Shown: positions 34,056 to 43,615, numbered from the stretch's first letter. The stretch is 64,000 nucleotides of DNA from an uncultured Alistipes sp. (GCA_900544175.1 UQUN01000006.1:34957-98956); one strand, 5' to 3'. Made by a program: numbers and translations. Notes: a model not told the origin generated them from the letters alone.

Positions 34056-35573
34056 CTACAGCACCTGCATCCCTGCCACAGCCTGACGATAGCCGTCCAT
34101 CATGGAACGTACTATGTCCGCGGCTGAAGGCAAGTCTTCGATGAGCGATACCCCCTGGCCTATCTCCAGTTCGCCTGCGGAAAGGTCTCCGTCGAAGATA
34201 CCCAGCCTGGCCCGGCCGCGCCCAAGCAGCTCCGTGAGTTCCTCCTTCGAGGCGCCACGGTCCTCCGCCTCCTGTACCTGGGCGTAGAAATCGTTCTTGA
34301 TCAGGCGGGTAGGACTCAGTTTCTTGAGGGACAGCATAGTGTCGCCCTCCTTGAGCCCGAGACACAGACGCTTGAACTCCTCGCTGGCACTGCTCTCACG
34401 GCTGACGGCAAAGCGTGTACCGACCTGCACTCCCTCTGCTCCGAGAGCAAAGGCGGCCGCCATGCCCGCACCAGAGACTATGCCGCCGGCAGCCAGCAGA
34501 GGCAGGGATATGGCCTCACGTACCTGAGGCACCAGAACCATCGTAGCCGTCTCTTCCCGACCGTTGTGCCCGCCGGCCTCGAAGCCCTCGGCCACCACGG
34601 CATCTACGCCGGCCTCGGTGCATTTGACCGCGAACTTGGAGCTGGAGACCACATGAGCCACCTTGACACCCGCGTCCTTGAGCCGCGCCGTCCAGGTCTT
34701 GGGATTGCCCGCCGAAGTGAAGACGACCGGCACCTTCTCCGCCAGTACCGTCTCCATCAGTTCCGTGGCATAGGGCGACATCAGGGGCACATTGACCCCG
34801 AAAGGTCTGTCTGTAGCCGCACGGCACTTGGCGATATGCTCCCGCAGCAGCTCCGGCTTCATCGAACCGGCCCCGAGCAGACCCAGACCGCCGGCGGCAC
34901 TCACCGCCGAAGCCAGCCGCCAGCCGCTGCACCAGACCATTCCGCCCGCCACTATCGGATAGCGGATGCCGAACACGGAGCAGACCCGGTTGTCATTGCG
35001 GATGATCTCTGTGCGGGTCTCGCATACCACCGCATCCATCAGCATATCGTGAGCCTCCCTCGGCACCGCGTCCACAACCTGGAAATCGAAGCAGACCCCG
35101 ACCTTGTAAGGCCTGCCCTGACAACAGTCCGAAGCACCGCAAAGCAGCCTGTCGTAAAAGCCCTTGCCGCGTCCCATCCGGCCACCTTCCATATCGAAGG
35201 CCACTCCGGGTACCACGACCAGGTCGATATCGGAGATACGCACCTCCTCCGAGCCCTCCACCGGCTCCGGAATCGAATACGACTCGCCCGGCACCAACGC
35301 AGCCCGCCCGGAGAACCGTCTGATCCTCAGCATCTCTCCGTCCACTACCGGCAGAAACACATTTTTCCCGGCAGCGGCACAGGAAAGCACAGCGTCCTGA
35401 GTGGACACCTCGTCCTGCATTGCCCAGTAAAACAGAATATTCTGCGCCCTGCGGAACCGCGGCAGCCCCATCAGCCTCTCCATCACCGGCACAGAGCGGC
35501 GGCGGCGCTCCTCAACGGGCACCTGTTTCTTGCGCATCGATATCAATTTGCGAAGTTCTTTCTTACTTTCCAT
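34056..35573 (-). CDS. Fusion protein: 5-formyltetrahydrofolate cyclo-ligase plus nitronate monooxygenase-like flavoenzyme
   Basis: 505 residues from the ATG at 35573, chosen because a -7 element lies at 35591-35598, inside any longer reading. Residues 1-190 are a 5-FTHF cyclo-ligase (MthFS): basic N-terminus ELRKLISMRKKQV and the ATP-site motif GGRMGRGKGFYDRLL. Residues ~192-505 are a 2-nitropropane dioxygenase/FabK-type FMN protein: IRYPIVAGGMVW, AGGLGLLGAGSM, AEGFEAGGHNG, AAGGIVSGAGM and GAEGVQVGTRF. The frame is unbroken between them. The first part recycles 5-formyl-THF to methenyl-THF; the second oxidises nitronates or reduces enoyl groups with FMN. A link between the two reactions is not obvious. 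Confidence 0.88.
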   Translation of the reverse strand: MESKKELRKLISMRKKQVPVEERRRRSVPVMERLMGLPRFRRAQNILFYWAMQDEVSTQDAVLSCAAAGKNVFLPVVDGEMLRIRRFSGRAALVPGESYSIPEPVEGSEEVRISDIDLVVVPGVAFDMEGGRMGRGKGFYDRLLCGASDCCQGRPYKVGVCFDFQVVDAVPREAHDMLMDAVVCETRTEIIRNDNRVCSVFGIRYPIVAGGMVWCSGWRLASAVSAAGGLGLLGAGSMKPELLREHIAKCRAATDRPFGVNVPLMSPYATELMETVLAEKVPVVFTSAGNPKTWTARLKDAGVKVAHVVSSSKFAVKCTEAGVDAVVAEGFEAGGHNGREETATMVLVPQVREAISLPLLAAGGIVSGAGMAAAFALGAEGVQVGTRFAVSRESSASEEFKRLCLGLKEGDTMLSLKKLSPTRLIKNDFYAQVQEAEDRGASKEELTELLGRGRARLGIFDGDLSAGELEIGQGVSLIEDLPSAADIVRSMMDGYRQAVAGMQVL

Positions 35574-35590
35574 AATTTTCAATATTTTTA

Positions 35591-35598
35591 CAAAAATA
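35591..35598 (-). promoter_or_regulatory. -7 element for the cyclo-ligase fusion gene, in a shared divergent region
   Basis: Reads TATTTTTG on the minus strand, 17 bases from the ATG. The 58-base gap also has to hold the promoter of queH on the other strand; a TATTTTTA at 35583-35590 is a candidate. Confidence 0.55.
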
Positions 35599-35631
35599 AA
35601 AAATTCCCGCACCAATCCGAAGAATTACGCC

Positions 35632-36228
35632 ATGGAAAAAGTACTCCTTCACTCCTGCTGCGCCCCCTGCTCCGCCGCCATCCTCGAATGGATGGGGCAG
35701 AACGGCTACGAACCTACAATCCTGTTCTACAACCCCAACATTTTCCCCGAGGAAGAATACCTCAGGAGGAAGAATGAGATCGTGCGGTACGCACATGAGA
35801 TCGGGGTGGCTATTGTGGACCTGGACGGGGGCAATGCCGGAGGTCCGTGGGAGCAGCAGCACGTCGGATGGCTGAAATGCACCGAGGGGCTGGAGGGCGA
35901 GCCGGAGCGCGGGAGACGATGCCTGGCCTGCTTCAAACACCGTCTCTGCATCGCGGCGGACTACGCGGCCTCGCACGGATTTCCCCTGTTCACCACTACC
36001 CTCGCCTCCTCCCGCTGGAAGGATATCCGGCAGATCAACGAGGCGGGCCTCTACGCTCAGGAACAATGCGGCCGGGGCCTGACCCGCTTCTGGGACCGCA
36101 ACTGGCGCAAGGGCGGGCTCTACGAGCGGCGCAACATCCTCGCCAAACAGTTCTACAATCAGCAGTACTGCGGCTGCGAGTTCAGCCTGAGGCAGCGGGA
36201 AAGATTTACTGAAACAAAAAATCAATAA
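35632..36228 (+). CDS. queH: Epoxyqueuosine reductase QueH
   Basis: 198 residues. The Cys-rich signature of QueH is complete: HSCCAPCSAA near the start, RCLACFKHRL mid-protein and QYCGCEFS near the end. FYNPNIFPEEEYLRRKNE and TTLASSRWKDIRQINEAG are also family text. It catalyses the last step of queuosine tRNA modification, reducing epoxyqueuosine. I chose the ATG just before EKVLLHSCCAPC because the upstream frame has no family text and runs into the divergent promoter. It precedes the zinc peptidase gene by 21 bases. Confidence 0.92.
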   Translation: MEKVLLHSCCAPCSAAILEWMGQNGYEPTILFYNPNIFPEEEYLRRKNEIVRYAHEIGVAIVDLDGGNAGGPWEQQHVGWLKCTEGLEGEPERGRRCLACFKHRLCIAADYAASHGFPLFTTTLASSRWKDIRQINEAGLYAQEQCGRGLTRFWDRNWRKGGLYERRNILAKQFYNQQYCGCEFSLRQRERFTETKNQ

Positions 36229-36249
36229 TTTTGTAAAAATATCAGCAAT

Positions 36250-38298
36250 ATGAAAATACTACCTGCAATCATGCTGGCCGCTGTGGCGATGACCGTGAGC
36301 GGCTGCAGCAATGGGAATTCAGACAAAGACACGGATATGAGCAACATTACAGAGAGCACTGTCGTCAAGACGGTACAGGCTATCACGGAGAAATGTCCGG
36401 AGGCGGACAAGGCATTGGTGCAAAGGGGTGTAGAGCAGGCTGCCGCGCTGTGGAGGGCCGAAGACGGCACTGAAGCGGAGTTCGGGCAGTTCGCAACGGA
36501 GAGCTATGCTGCCTCTTCCGAGGAGCGCAAAGTGCTGTTCGACAAGCTGTCGGAGGCATTCGAAACCCTTTACGGAACATCCAATCAGGTGGCGGTCAGG
36601 TTGCAGAAGCCCCTTCATCTGACCGGACCGGAGCCTACGGAGATAGACTACATCCTCGGAGCGTTCGATCCCTACTCCCACCTGTCGGACGACCTGTTCG
36701 CCAACAAGACGGCATTTGTCACCATTCTCAATTTCCCATTCTACACCCTCGAGGAGAAGAATACCCTCGGCAAGGACTGGAACCGCCTCGAATGGGCCTA
36801 CGCCCGCATGGGGGACGCCTTTACCACCAGGGTACCGGCCAAGGTGAAGTCGGAATACTCCCAGGTGCTAAGTGCATCGGAGAACTACATAGCCTCCTAC
36901 AACATCATGATGGGACATCTGCTCACTGAGGACGGCCGCCGCCTCTTCCCGGAGGACATGATACTGCTCTCGCACTGGAACCTTCGTGACGAGCTCAAGA
37001 GCAACTACGCTGACGTCCCTAACGCCAACGAGAAGCAGGAGATGATCTATCAGGTGATGCTGCGCATTGTGGACCAAAGTATTCCGAAAGACGTGGTGAA
37101 TAATCCGGAATACGACTGGGCCCCGTACTCCAACAAGACCTGGAAGGACGGCAAGGAAGTGCAGCTCCAACCCGAGACTGACGTGCGCTACTCCCATATC
37201 CTCAACACTTTCCACGTAGAGGAGCAGATAGACCGCTACAGCCCGCAGCTTCCGACCGGCATCGCCCGCAACTTCGAGGAGGGAATGGAGGTGTCCGCCG
37301 CTGACATAGAGCAGCTTTTCATCCGGCTGATCTCATCCGACGAGGTAAAGGAAGTGGCAGGACTCATCAAGGAGCGTCTGGGCCGCGAGCTCAGGCCCTA
37401 CGATATATGGTACGACGGATTCAAAAGCCGTACTGCCATGTCCGAGGACGAGCTTACCAGACTCACTCAGAAAAAATACCCCGATGCACAGGCATTTGCC
37501 AAAGACATGCCGAGAATGCTGAGGTATCTCGGATTCCCTGCACATGACGCGAAATACATAGCTGAGCGCATCGTCGTCGAGCCGGCCCGGGGCTCAGGAC
37601 ACGCCTGGGGCGCACAGGGACGCTGGGAACCGGCCCGCCTGCGTACACGCATCGGAGACAAGGGCATGGACTATAAAGGCTACAACATCGCCGTACACGA
37701 GTTCGGACACAATGTGGAGCAGACCCTCGACCTCTACGACATAGACTACTACATGCTGAACGGGGTGCCCAACACAGCCTTCACAGAGGCCTTAGCCTTC
37801 ATCTTCCAGAAACGCGACTTAGAGCTTTTGGGCTTTGACTACAAGATGGATGACAATACCACTCTGGACATCTTCTGGGGTGCCTACGAGATCATGGGCG
37901 TGGCCCTGACCGACATGTATACCTGGCAGTGGCTCTACGCCAACCCGGAAGCCACGGCATCTGAATTGCGCGACGCAGTGGTATCCATCGCCAAAGACGT
38001 ATGGAACAAGTATTACGCCCCCGTCCTCGGCACTCCCGACTGTCCCCTGCTGGCAGTCTACTCCCACATGGTCAACTCCCCGATGTACCTGCCCAACTAC
38101 CCCTTCGGGCACATCATCGAATATCAGCTTGAGAACCATCTGGCCCAGTGCCGCAACAGGCTGGAATTCGCCTCGGAGCTCCGCCGCATCTACACCCTCG
38201 GCCGTCTGACTCCTCAGATATGGATGCAACAGGCCGTCGGCTCCGAAGTCAGCGTAGACCCGCTCCTCGAAGCCGTCGGCACCATTGTCCGGAAATAA
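36250..38298 (+). CDS. Zinc metallopeptidase lipoprotein (gluzincin, HEFGH)
   Basis: 682 residues with signal peptide and lipobox VSGC. The zinc motif is AVHEFGHN (His483, Glu484, His487), and Glu513 in NTAFTEALAF, 26 residues on, fits the third ligand, as in M3-type peptidases. The rest is a long, mostly helical chain. It probably degrades oligopeptides in the periplasm or at the surface; substrate unknown. It follows queH by 21 bases, so it may share its transcript, and converges on a small membrane-protein gene. Confidence 0.83.
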   Translation: MKILPAIMLAAVAMTVSGCSNGNSDKDTDMSNITESTVVKTVQAITEKCPEADKALVQRGVEQAAALWRAEDGTEAEFGQFATESYAASSEERKVLFDKLSEAFETLYGTSNQVAVRLQKPLHLTGPEPTEIDYILGAFDPYSHLSDDLFANKTAFVTILNFPFYTLEEKNTLGKDWNRLEWAYARMGDAFTTRVPAKVKSEYSQVLSASENYIASYNIMMGHLLTEDGRRLFPEDMILLSHWNLRDELKSNYADVPNANEKQEMIYQVMLRIVDQSIPKDVVNNPEYDWAPYSNKTWKDGKEVQLQPETDVRYSHILNTFHVEEQIDRYSPQLPTGIARNFEEGMEVSAADIEQLFIRLISSDEVKEVAGLIKERLGRELRPYDIWYDGFKSRTAMSEDELTRLTQKKYPDAQAFAKDMPRMLRYLGFPAHDAKYIAERIVVEPARGSGHAWGAQGRWEPARLRTRIGDKGMDYKGYNIAVHEFGHNVEQTLDLYDIDYYMLNGVPNTAFTEALAFIFQKRDLELLGFDYKMDDNTTLDIFWGAYEIMGVALTDMYTWQWLYANPEATASELRDAVVSIAKDVWNKYYAPVLGTPDCPLLAVYSHMVNSPMYLPNYPFGHIIEYQLENHLAQCRNRLEFASELRRIYTLGRLTPQIWMQQAVGSEVSVDPLLEAVGTIVRK

Positions 38299-38302
38299 TG
38301 GT

Positions 38303-38695
38303 CTACTCTTTTTTCCGGTCCTCTGCGGCGTATTTCCTTTCAAGAACGAATGAAACCAGCAGACCTATACCGGCGAAAAGAAACGCCGATCCGAAATAGA
38401 GAACCTGCACATCATCGTTGTACCAGGTCTTGTCAGGCATCATTCCTTCCTTAATAAAGAATGCCACCAGCAGACCGAGTGCGGCACCTGCAAGCAGAAG
38501 CCCCCAGCGCAGAGGCGCGTACTTGTTAGTAGCCACGGCCCCGAACCATCTGTTCAGGTCTATCTGCCCGTTCTTCTGAGGATCAAGGGTCTCGATTTTC
38601 TGGGCCACGATGAGCCTCTCCTTACGGTGAATCAGGTTCTCCAATACGCGATAAATAAAGTAAAATACAATCGCACAAGTAATTGCTGCTTCCAT
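38303..38695 (-). CDS. Small membrane protein, DUF6249-like
   Basis: 130 residues with three predicted TM segments (AITCAIVFYFIYRVL, WGLLLAGAALGLLVAFF and VLYFGSAFLFAGIGLLVSFV) and a charged loop (RKERLIVAQKIETLDPQKN). I associate this layout with the DUF6249 family often found next to ECF sigma genes in Bacteroidota; this is from memory. It is divergent from the sigma factor gene by 164 bases, so it may belong to the same regulon. Confidence 0.6.
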   Translation of the reverse strand: MEAAITCAIVFYFIYRVLENLIHRKERLIVAQKIETLDPQKNGQIDLNRWFGAVATNKYAPLRWGLLLAGAALGLLVAFFIKEGMMPDKTWYNDDVQVLYFGSAFLFAGIGLLVSFVLERKYAAEDRKKE

Positions 38696-38816
38696 AACTT
38701 TAAATTTAAAAGATTTTTAATGTTTCGTCTGTATCTTTGACGCACGGTTCCGCAAAGGTTACGCCCTATAGTGAAATTTCTGAAAAAAATTATTTTTTAA
38801 TTGCTGTGTAACCTTT

Positions 38817-38824
38817 TAATTTTG
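38817..38824 (+). promoter_or_regulatory. -7 element of the ECF sigma factor gene
   Basis: TAATTTTG fits TAnnTTTG, 35 bases upstream of the ATG at 38860. Confidence 0.6.
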
Positions 38825-38859
38825 CCTGCGTCCTACAAGCAAAGCGAATACGGAACACT

Positions 38860-39435
38860 ATGACCAGAGCCGAGGAGAGCGCACTCATATACAAGATACT
38901 GGACGGGGACAAGAACCTCTTCCGGCAGATTGTGGACGCTCACGGAGGCATGATTCTCGCAGTGCTCTACCGGATGACGGGCAGCAGGGAGGATGCGGAG
39001 GACATGGCGCAGGAGACATTTGTCAAGGCGTATTTCTCCTTGGGCAAATACAGGGGCGAGAGCTCCATCTCCACCTGGCTCTACAGCATAGCCTACCACT
39101 TGGCCGTCTCGTCCATGAGGAAGAAAAGGCTGACGGTGAGCAGGGAGAAATTCACGGACAAGGAACTGCAGCAGAGCTCGACGTGGCTCGAAAGCGGGGA
39201 GGATGTAGAGTTTAAGGAACTGCGGGAGAGGCAGTACGGAGCATTGGAGAAGGCAGTGGCGGCACTGGAGCCGCAGGACCGGTTCCTGATAACGGCGTTC
39301 TACGAGCAGGGCCGCAGCCTGGTCGAGCTGACGCAGATTACGGGCATGTCCCTGTCCAATGTCAAGGTACGGCTCTTCCGCTGCCGCAACCGGCTGGCAA
39401 GAATATTGAAGGACAACAAGGACTTGGAAAAATAA
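38860..39435 (+). CDS. RNA polymerase sigma-70 factor, ECF subfamily
   Basis: 191 residues. Region 2 is clear (DAEDMAQETFVKAYFSLGKY, STWLYSIAYHLAVSSMRKKR) and region 4 follows (ALEPQDRFLITAFYEQGRSL, GMSLSNVKVRLFRCRNRL). It directs RNA polymerase to a small regulon in response to an envelope signal. The next gene, a small single-pass membrane protein, follows after 14 bases and is its likely partner. Confidence 0.92.
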   Translation: MTRAEESALIYKILDGDKNLFRQIVDAHGGMILAVLYRMTGSREDAEDMAQETFVKAYFSLGKYRGESSISTWLYSIAYHLAVSSMRKKRLTVSREKFTDKELQQSSTWLESGEDVEFKELRERQYGALEKAVAALEPQDRFLITAFYEQGRSLVELTQITGMSLSNVKVRLFRCRNRLARILKDNKDLEK

Positions 39436-39449
39436 AAAGGAGGATGACC

Positions 39450-39821
39450 ATGGAAAAAATAAGACTACCTGAGGATTTCACCGACAGGGTAATGCAGAAA
39501 ATAGAGCAGAGGGAGAGGACCGCTGCCCGCAAAATGCGCATACTGACTGTCACGGGCGGCATATTGGCCACACTGTTTCTCACAACTGCAGCAGCTGCTG
39601 TCCTCGACTATTTCAACATCAGCATAAGCACCATGACAGGCGACCTCCATAAATTTGACATCACAGGAACGGTCTCCGGATTCATCTCCGGCATCTCATC
39701 TCTCATGCGCGAGGTCCTCTCAGCCCCCGCTAACCCGCTGTTTGGTATTGTCTTTGCCGTATTCATCATAGCCTGCGCCGGCCTTTGGCACGACCACCGC
39801 AACAGCTTTTGCTCTGAATAA
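39450..39821 (+). CDS. Small membrane protein, candidate anti-sigma partner
   Basis: 123 residues: a charged cytoplasmic N-terminus (LPEDFTDRVMQKIEQRERTA), one TM at about 31-51, an extracytoplasmic loop and a second TM near the C-terminus (LFGIVFAVFIIACAGLW). The Shine-Dalgarno-like aaaggagg (to 39443) lies 6 bases before the ATG at 39450 but touches the one at 39444, so I take 39450. Position after an ECF sigma gene suggests an anti-sigma or co-regulated role; no zinc-type anti-sigma motif is visible. Confidence 0.65.
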   Translation: MEKIRLPEDFTDRVMQKIEQRERTAARKMRILTVTGGILATLFLTTAAAAVLDYFNISISTMTGDLHKFDITGTVSGFISGISSLMREVLSAPANPLFGIVFAVFIIACAGLWHDHRNSFCSE

Positions 39822-39831
39822 CATAAAAACA

Positions 39832-39860
39832 GGGTGCATCATGACGTGCATGATGCACCC
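39832..39860 (-). terminator. Terminator between convergent genes
   Basis: gggtgcatcatg (39832-39843) pairs perfectly with catgatgcaccc (39849-39860). On the minus strand it is followed by gtttttatg, so it mainly serves the BIG2 lipoprotein gene; the plus side lacks a T-run. Confidence 0.8.
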
Positions 39861-39885
39861 TCGGACCGTACCAGAATATCAATTA

Positions 39886-40938
39886 TCAGAATTCATACAT
39901 TGCATAGAAATCAGAAGACTCCCATGCTTTCTCATATACGTCCTCTGTATAGCCGCCTACATAGTCATAGACAAGGAAGCGGTAGGTAGTCTCATCTATC
40001 TCCGTAGATGTAGGCAACATACCTCCTACCCAGACCACATTGCGCACTATGTTCATCACGGGGAACACCAGTGCCACCTCTTCCTTTGCAGGGAAATACC
40101 AGTCTCCGCCATAGTTCTCATCCAGCCACTTGTATGCCGGGAATGCGTCAGGATAACCCTCTGCATTACGTATGGCCTCCGTATTGGCCCTTCCGTCCGT
40201 CTCGCTTGACGCGCCTGTCAGGGTGCCGGATGTGCTCCATATACCGGTTTCATAAGGGCACGACGTCATCGAGAATACTTTGCCGTGCTTTCCGCTCTCA
40301 TCTACATAGACAACCACTCCCTGCTTCCCGTCAACCTCGAAGACATCTCCCACCGCATAGACCGGCAGTTCATTTACCGTTATCGCGCACTGTGCGGATA
40401 TTTCTCCACATGATACTGTGACAACCGCTTCCCCCGCAGACACTGCCGTCACCAGTCCGTCTACAGAAACCGTGACGACCTCCTCGTCAGAAGTGCTCCA
40501 GGTAAGAGAGGCATACTCTGCCGCCTCGACAGGCAGAACGGCAGCCACTAAACGGAGCGTGTCCTCCTCCGACATAACAACCTCCGTCTCATTCAACTCA
40601 ACAGACTCCACTTCAGGCGGAGCTACAGTCACAAGGCACTCACCGGTAAGGTTGTCCACTGCAAGAGTTATCGTAGCCTCTCCCGGAGACACTGCCGTAA
40701 CAGTACCATCTTCCACCACAGCCACCGACTCATCCGACGAACTCCATTCGATCGTCTGATACTCCACTCCCTCCGGCTGCAACTCATAGGTCAGAGTAGC
40801 CGTCATGCCGACCTCGAGGGTAATCTCACTCTGGCTCAGAACAACCGAAGACAATTCAGGGGTCTGCTCCTCGCATCCATAGATGACAGTCATTCCGCAT
40901 ACAAATGCCGCCACCAGCATTAAATCAATCTTTTTCAT
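39886..40938 (-). CDS. BIG2-domain lipoprotein
   Basis: 350 residues with lipobox IYGC (Cys22) and EEQ after it. Two bacterial Ig-like (BIG2) domains span about 30-195 (SQSEITLEVGMTATLTYEL, WSSSDESVAVVEDGTVTAVS, WSTSDEEVVTVSVDG). The C-terminal domain (PAYKWLDENYGGDWYFPAKE) resembles the DUF1566-type surface domain seen also in the protein at 51.7-52.8 kb (GTSDWYLPSIKEY). The gene starts 11 bases after the BACON lipoprotein gene and is its operon partner. The same BIG2/BACON pairing recurs at 51.7-54.1 kb. Confidence 0.8.
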   Translation of the reverse strand: MKKIDLMLVAAFVCGMTVIYGCEEQTPELSSVVLSQSEITLEVGMTATLTYELQPEGVEYQTIEWSSSDESVAVVEDGTVTAVSPGEATITLAVDNLTGECLVTVAPPEVESVELNETEVVMSEEDTLRLVAAVLPVEAAEYASLTWSTSDEEVVTVSVDGLVTAVSAGEAVVTVSCGEISAQCAITVNELPVYAVGDVFEVDGKQGVVVYVDESGKHGKVFSMTSCPYETGIWSTSGTLTGASSETDGRANTEAIRNAEGYPDAFPAYKWLDENYGGDWYFPAKEEVALVFPVMNIVRNVVWVGGMLPTSTEIDETTYRFLVYDYVGGYTEDVYEKAWESSDFYAMYEF

Positions 40939-40949
40939 GGTCCTTTATT

Positions 40950-43490
40950 TTAGTTGGTGATTTTCAACAATCCTCCTGATATCTTCAGCATCGCTGCGAG
41001 AGACCGGGAGTTCCCGTCGGGATATTCTCCTCCTGCCGCCTCTACCAACGGCCTGAGAGTCCTCTCCACAGCCTTGCGTATTGCTTCCTCAGAGACATAA
41101 GCCTGCGTACCAGCCTCATCTGACTGGGTCCGGGCCGCAAGAGCCTTTTCCAGTCCCGTCTCCGTCACCATATAGCGGCCAGGATTATTCTCCCTGACAG
41201 CCGTCTGCCGCTGATCGCGCACAGCTGCCCGCTTCATACCACCGGCAATTGAAGACACCCTGCTTTCAGGAAGTCCGGCTCCTGCCGTGACAATATCCGG
41301 ATCAAAAGGCACCGCCTGGTCCTCCGACAGGCACAGACTGGTAATAAGAGGAGCTCCTTCCGCACCCGAAGCATCGACTCCAAGGGTTATCATACAGTAA
41401 TTCTGGTATTCCCAAGGCACGGCACCGATGAAGGCCCTCGGACTCGCATCCCCATAATATGTACCGTTACTCTTTATGGCTGCCAGGAGCACATCATAGT
41501 TCAGACCGTTCATATAATCCGCACTTCTAAGCTCTATCCACTGATAATATGAACTTACATCAGAATTGGGTATCAGCTGGATATAGACTGCAGCCTGACC
41601 CGAATATGTCTCTGACGGATACTTGTCGGGATCATACGCTACCAGATCATCACCATTGAACACGGTCAGGACCGTCTCTACAAAAGCATCGGAGACCTCA
41701 CGCTCCGGTGTCGTGATCCTGCACACGTACAGGTCGGTCGTAGGATACCAGTAACTGCACCCGAATGCAAACACTACATAATCCTGCCCGGGAGCTATGA
41801 AACCGTACTCTATATCCAAGTACAGATTAGTCTGAACATCACCGTCTGCAGATGCTACAGAATAGTCGACTCCATTAAGCGCTATGCTGTCCCTTACTGT
41901 CTCCGGATCACCTCCCAGTGCCATATATTGCTCGGACGTCATAATCCCATATACATAATCCTCACCTTCAATTGAAGGTCTGATATCCACGGTAACAGAA
42001 GAGTATGACATATCCGTGACATTTATTTCCAGACTCATGTCTGACATAGGGACTTCGGATGTCCGGAAATTCTCAATCACGACCTCAGTCGTCCTCTCCC
42101 CACTTTCATTGACGCCGAAAACTATTATACTGTAGTCCGTTACAGGGGCCAGACCGTCATACTCCTCCGACAGCATGCCCTGCCGGATCATAGGATCAGA
42201 AGTCCAGTCCATATTCTCCGAGTCAAGTGAATTGATGCACGCATCGGCTATATACTCGTCCGACAATCCCTCCAGCGAAGCCGTCTCGGACACCATCGCC
42301 AGATACCGTGTAGAAGACGAGGAAGGACTGACAGTAAAGCTGACACTGTAGGTATCGGCTTCCTGTACGGATACCTCAAAACTGCAGTCATCGACAATCT
42401 CGACATCAGCGGTACGGACAACCGTATTGAAAAGAGACGTATTCGAATACCCTTGTTCAACTCCAAACGCATACCACACATAGTTGCTTCCGGAATACAG
42501 TCCCGAAGCCTGTAGACGCGTGTCACCGTTATATGTCACATCTTCCCACGTCATCTCTATTCCCAACGCATTGTTCATATAGATTACAAGCTCCGTCTCC
42601 TCTATCATGAACGGTATGAAATCATCTATCGAATTGAACTCGTCCTCTGTAAAATATCCGGCAAGATACCTGAAATCAGTAGAACCCGGCCTGACCGTCA
42701 CATCCATGCTTCTGGTACCTATCTCATTGGACAAAAACTCTATTTCAGCATCATACTGCTGTACTGCCGGTGTAGTGACCTGCTCCTTGAACACTTCTGT
42801 AGTAAGTTCAGCATCGGTATTCAGACCGTAAGTATAGACATAGTATTCCTGCTCGGGAGAGAAAGTAGTCATGGTTCCCGAAATTTCACCGCTGTACAGC
42901 ACACCTGAGTTGGACAGGAAATACTCGAGAGACACCCCATAATAGTCAGCAGCCTCCTGGAACACAGCTATATCACTCTGGACAAGAAGATCGTCATCCC
43001 CGAATGCATCCACCTCGGCCCGGGGACGGGTAAGCAGCACGAAAGTGAGAGTATCACTGGCCGGAGTGACTTTGACATCCGCTGTGAAGGACGTTACGTT
43101 GCTCACTTCCAGTCTCAACGCTACGTCAGTATCTTCCTCATACTCTGAGGAGGCCTGGACAACTGTCAATTCCACATCCTCCGCACCGGGACATGAGAGA
43201 ACTATGCTGCCCTCTCTGGAATCGGACAGGGTATTGGCCTCTGCCGTAAACTCAAAAGTAGTATTGTCCACGACTGTCACCTCAGTCAGCCAACTGTCTT
43301 CGGAAACGGCTGACGGAAGAGTTGATGCATTCTCAATTCTGTAGGAAACTGTGAATGTACCTCCCTCGGCGGGAATGCTGTACTGCGTTTCTTCCAATAC
43401 AAGAAGCGGAGTAAGCTCCTCCTGCCTGCATCCTGCGAGCAGTGCGGACACTGCCGAGAATAAAATAACCTTACGCATTACGTTCTTCAT
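40950..43490 (-). CDS. BACON-domain lipoprotein with several Fn3-like modules (lipoprotein 2)
   Basis: 846 residues, the largest of the family here. Lipobox LAGC (Cys21) is followed by RQEEL. A BACON-like domain comes first (AEGGTFTVSYRIENASTLP, DSREGSIVLSCPGAEDVEL). Then at least four Fn3-like modules follow, each with the strand pair of the family (LEVSNVTSFTADVKVTP, EQEYYVYTYGLNTDAE; LEINVTDMSYSSVTVDIRPS, GQDYVVFAFG). The C-terminus (about 750-846) is Ala/Arg-rich and probably helical. It is divergent from regulator 2 with 125 bases between starts. Confidence 0.82.
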   Translation of the reverse strand: MKNVMRKVILFSAVSALLAGCRQEELTPLLVLEETQYSIPAEGGTFTVSYRIENASTLPSAVSEDSWLTEVTVVDNTTFEFTAEANTLSDSREGSIVLSCPGAEDVELTVVQASSEYEEDTDVALRLEVSNVTSFTADVKVTPASDTLTFVLLTRPRAEVDAFGDDDLLVQSDIAVFQEAADYYGVSLEYFLSNSGVLYSGEISGTMTTFSPEQEYYVYTYGLNTDAELTTEVFKEQVTTPAVQQYDAEIEFLSNEIGTRSMDVTVRPGSTDFRYLAGYFTEDEFNSIDDFIPFMIEETELVIYMNNALGIEMTWEDVTYNGDTRLQASGLYSGSNYVWYAFGVEQGYSNTSLFNTVVRTADVEIVDDCSFEVSVQEADTYSVSFTVSPSSSSTRYLAMVSETASLEGLSDEYIADACINSLDSENMDWTSDPMIRQGMLSEEYDGLAPVTDYSIIVFGVNESGERTTEVVIENFRTSEVPMSDMSLEINVTDMSYSSVTVDIRPSIEGEDYVYGIMTSEQYMALGGDPETVRDSIALNGVDYSVASADGDVQTNLYLDIEYGFIAPGQDYVVFAFGCSYWYPTTDLYVCRITTPEREVSDAFVETVLTVFNGDDLVAYDPDKYPSETYSGQAAVYIQLIPNSDVSSYYQWIELRSADYMNGLNYDVLLAAIKSNGTYYGDASPRAFIGAVPWEYQNYCMITLGVDASGAEGAPLITSLCLSEDQAVPFDPDIVTAGAGLPESRVSSIAGGMKRAAVRDQRQTAVRENNPGRYMVTETGLEKALAARTQSDEAGTQAYVSEEAIRKAVERTLRPLVEAAGGEYPDGNSRSLAAMLKISGGLLKITN

Positions 43491-43511
43491 TTTAACGGGC
43501 TTTTTTGTTTA

Positions 43512-43519
43512 CAAATGTA
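43512..43519 (-). promoter_or_regulatory. -7 element of the lipoprotein 2 operon
   Basis: Reads TACATTTG on the minus strand, 21 bases before the ATG at 43490. The divergent regulator 2 gene uses the identical octamer. Confidence 0.65.
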
Positions 43520-43603
43520 TAATAGATATACGTCACTTTCCTCTGCATTTTTTTGAGCATCCAACAAATTAACAAATCGTCATCACGCAGGAACATTATT
43601 TTT

Positions 43604-43611
43604 TACATTTG
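43604..43611 (+). promoter_or_regulatory. -7 element of regulator 2
   Basis: TACATTTG ends 4 bases before the ATG at 43616, predicting a leaderless transcript and excluding the longer reading from 43553. Confidence 0.65.
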
Positions 43612-43615
43612 CAGT

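Noticed and set aside
34566..35777. A 403-codon plus-strand frame opposite the cyclo-ligase fusion
   Set aside because: Low-complexity His/Arg/Pro-rich text, and it overlaps both the fusion gene and queH.
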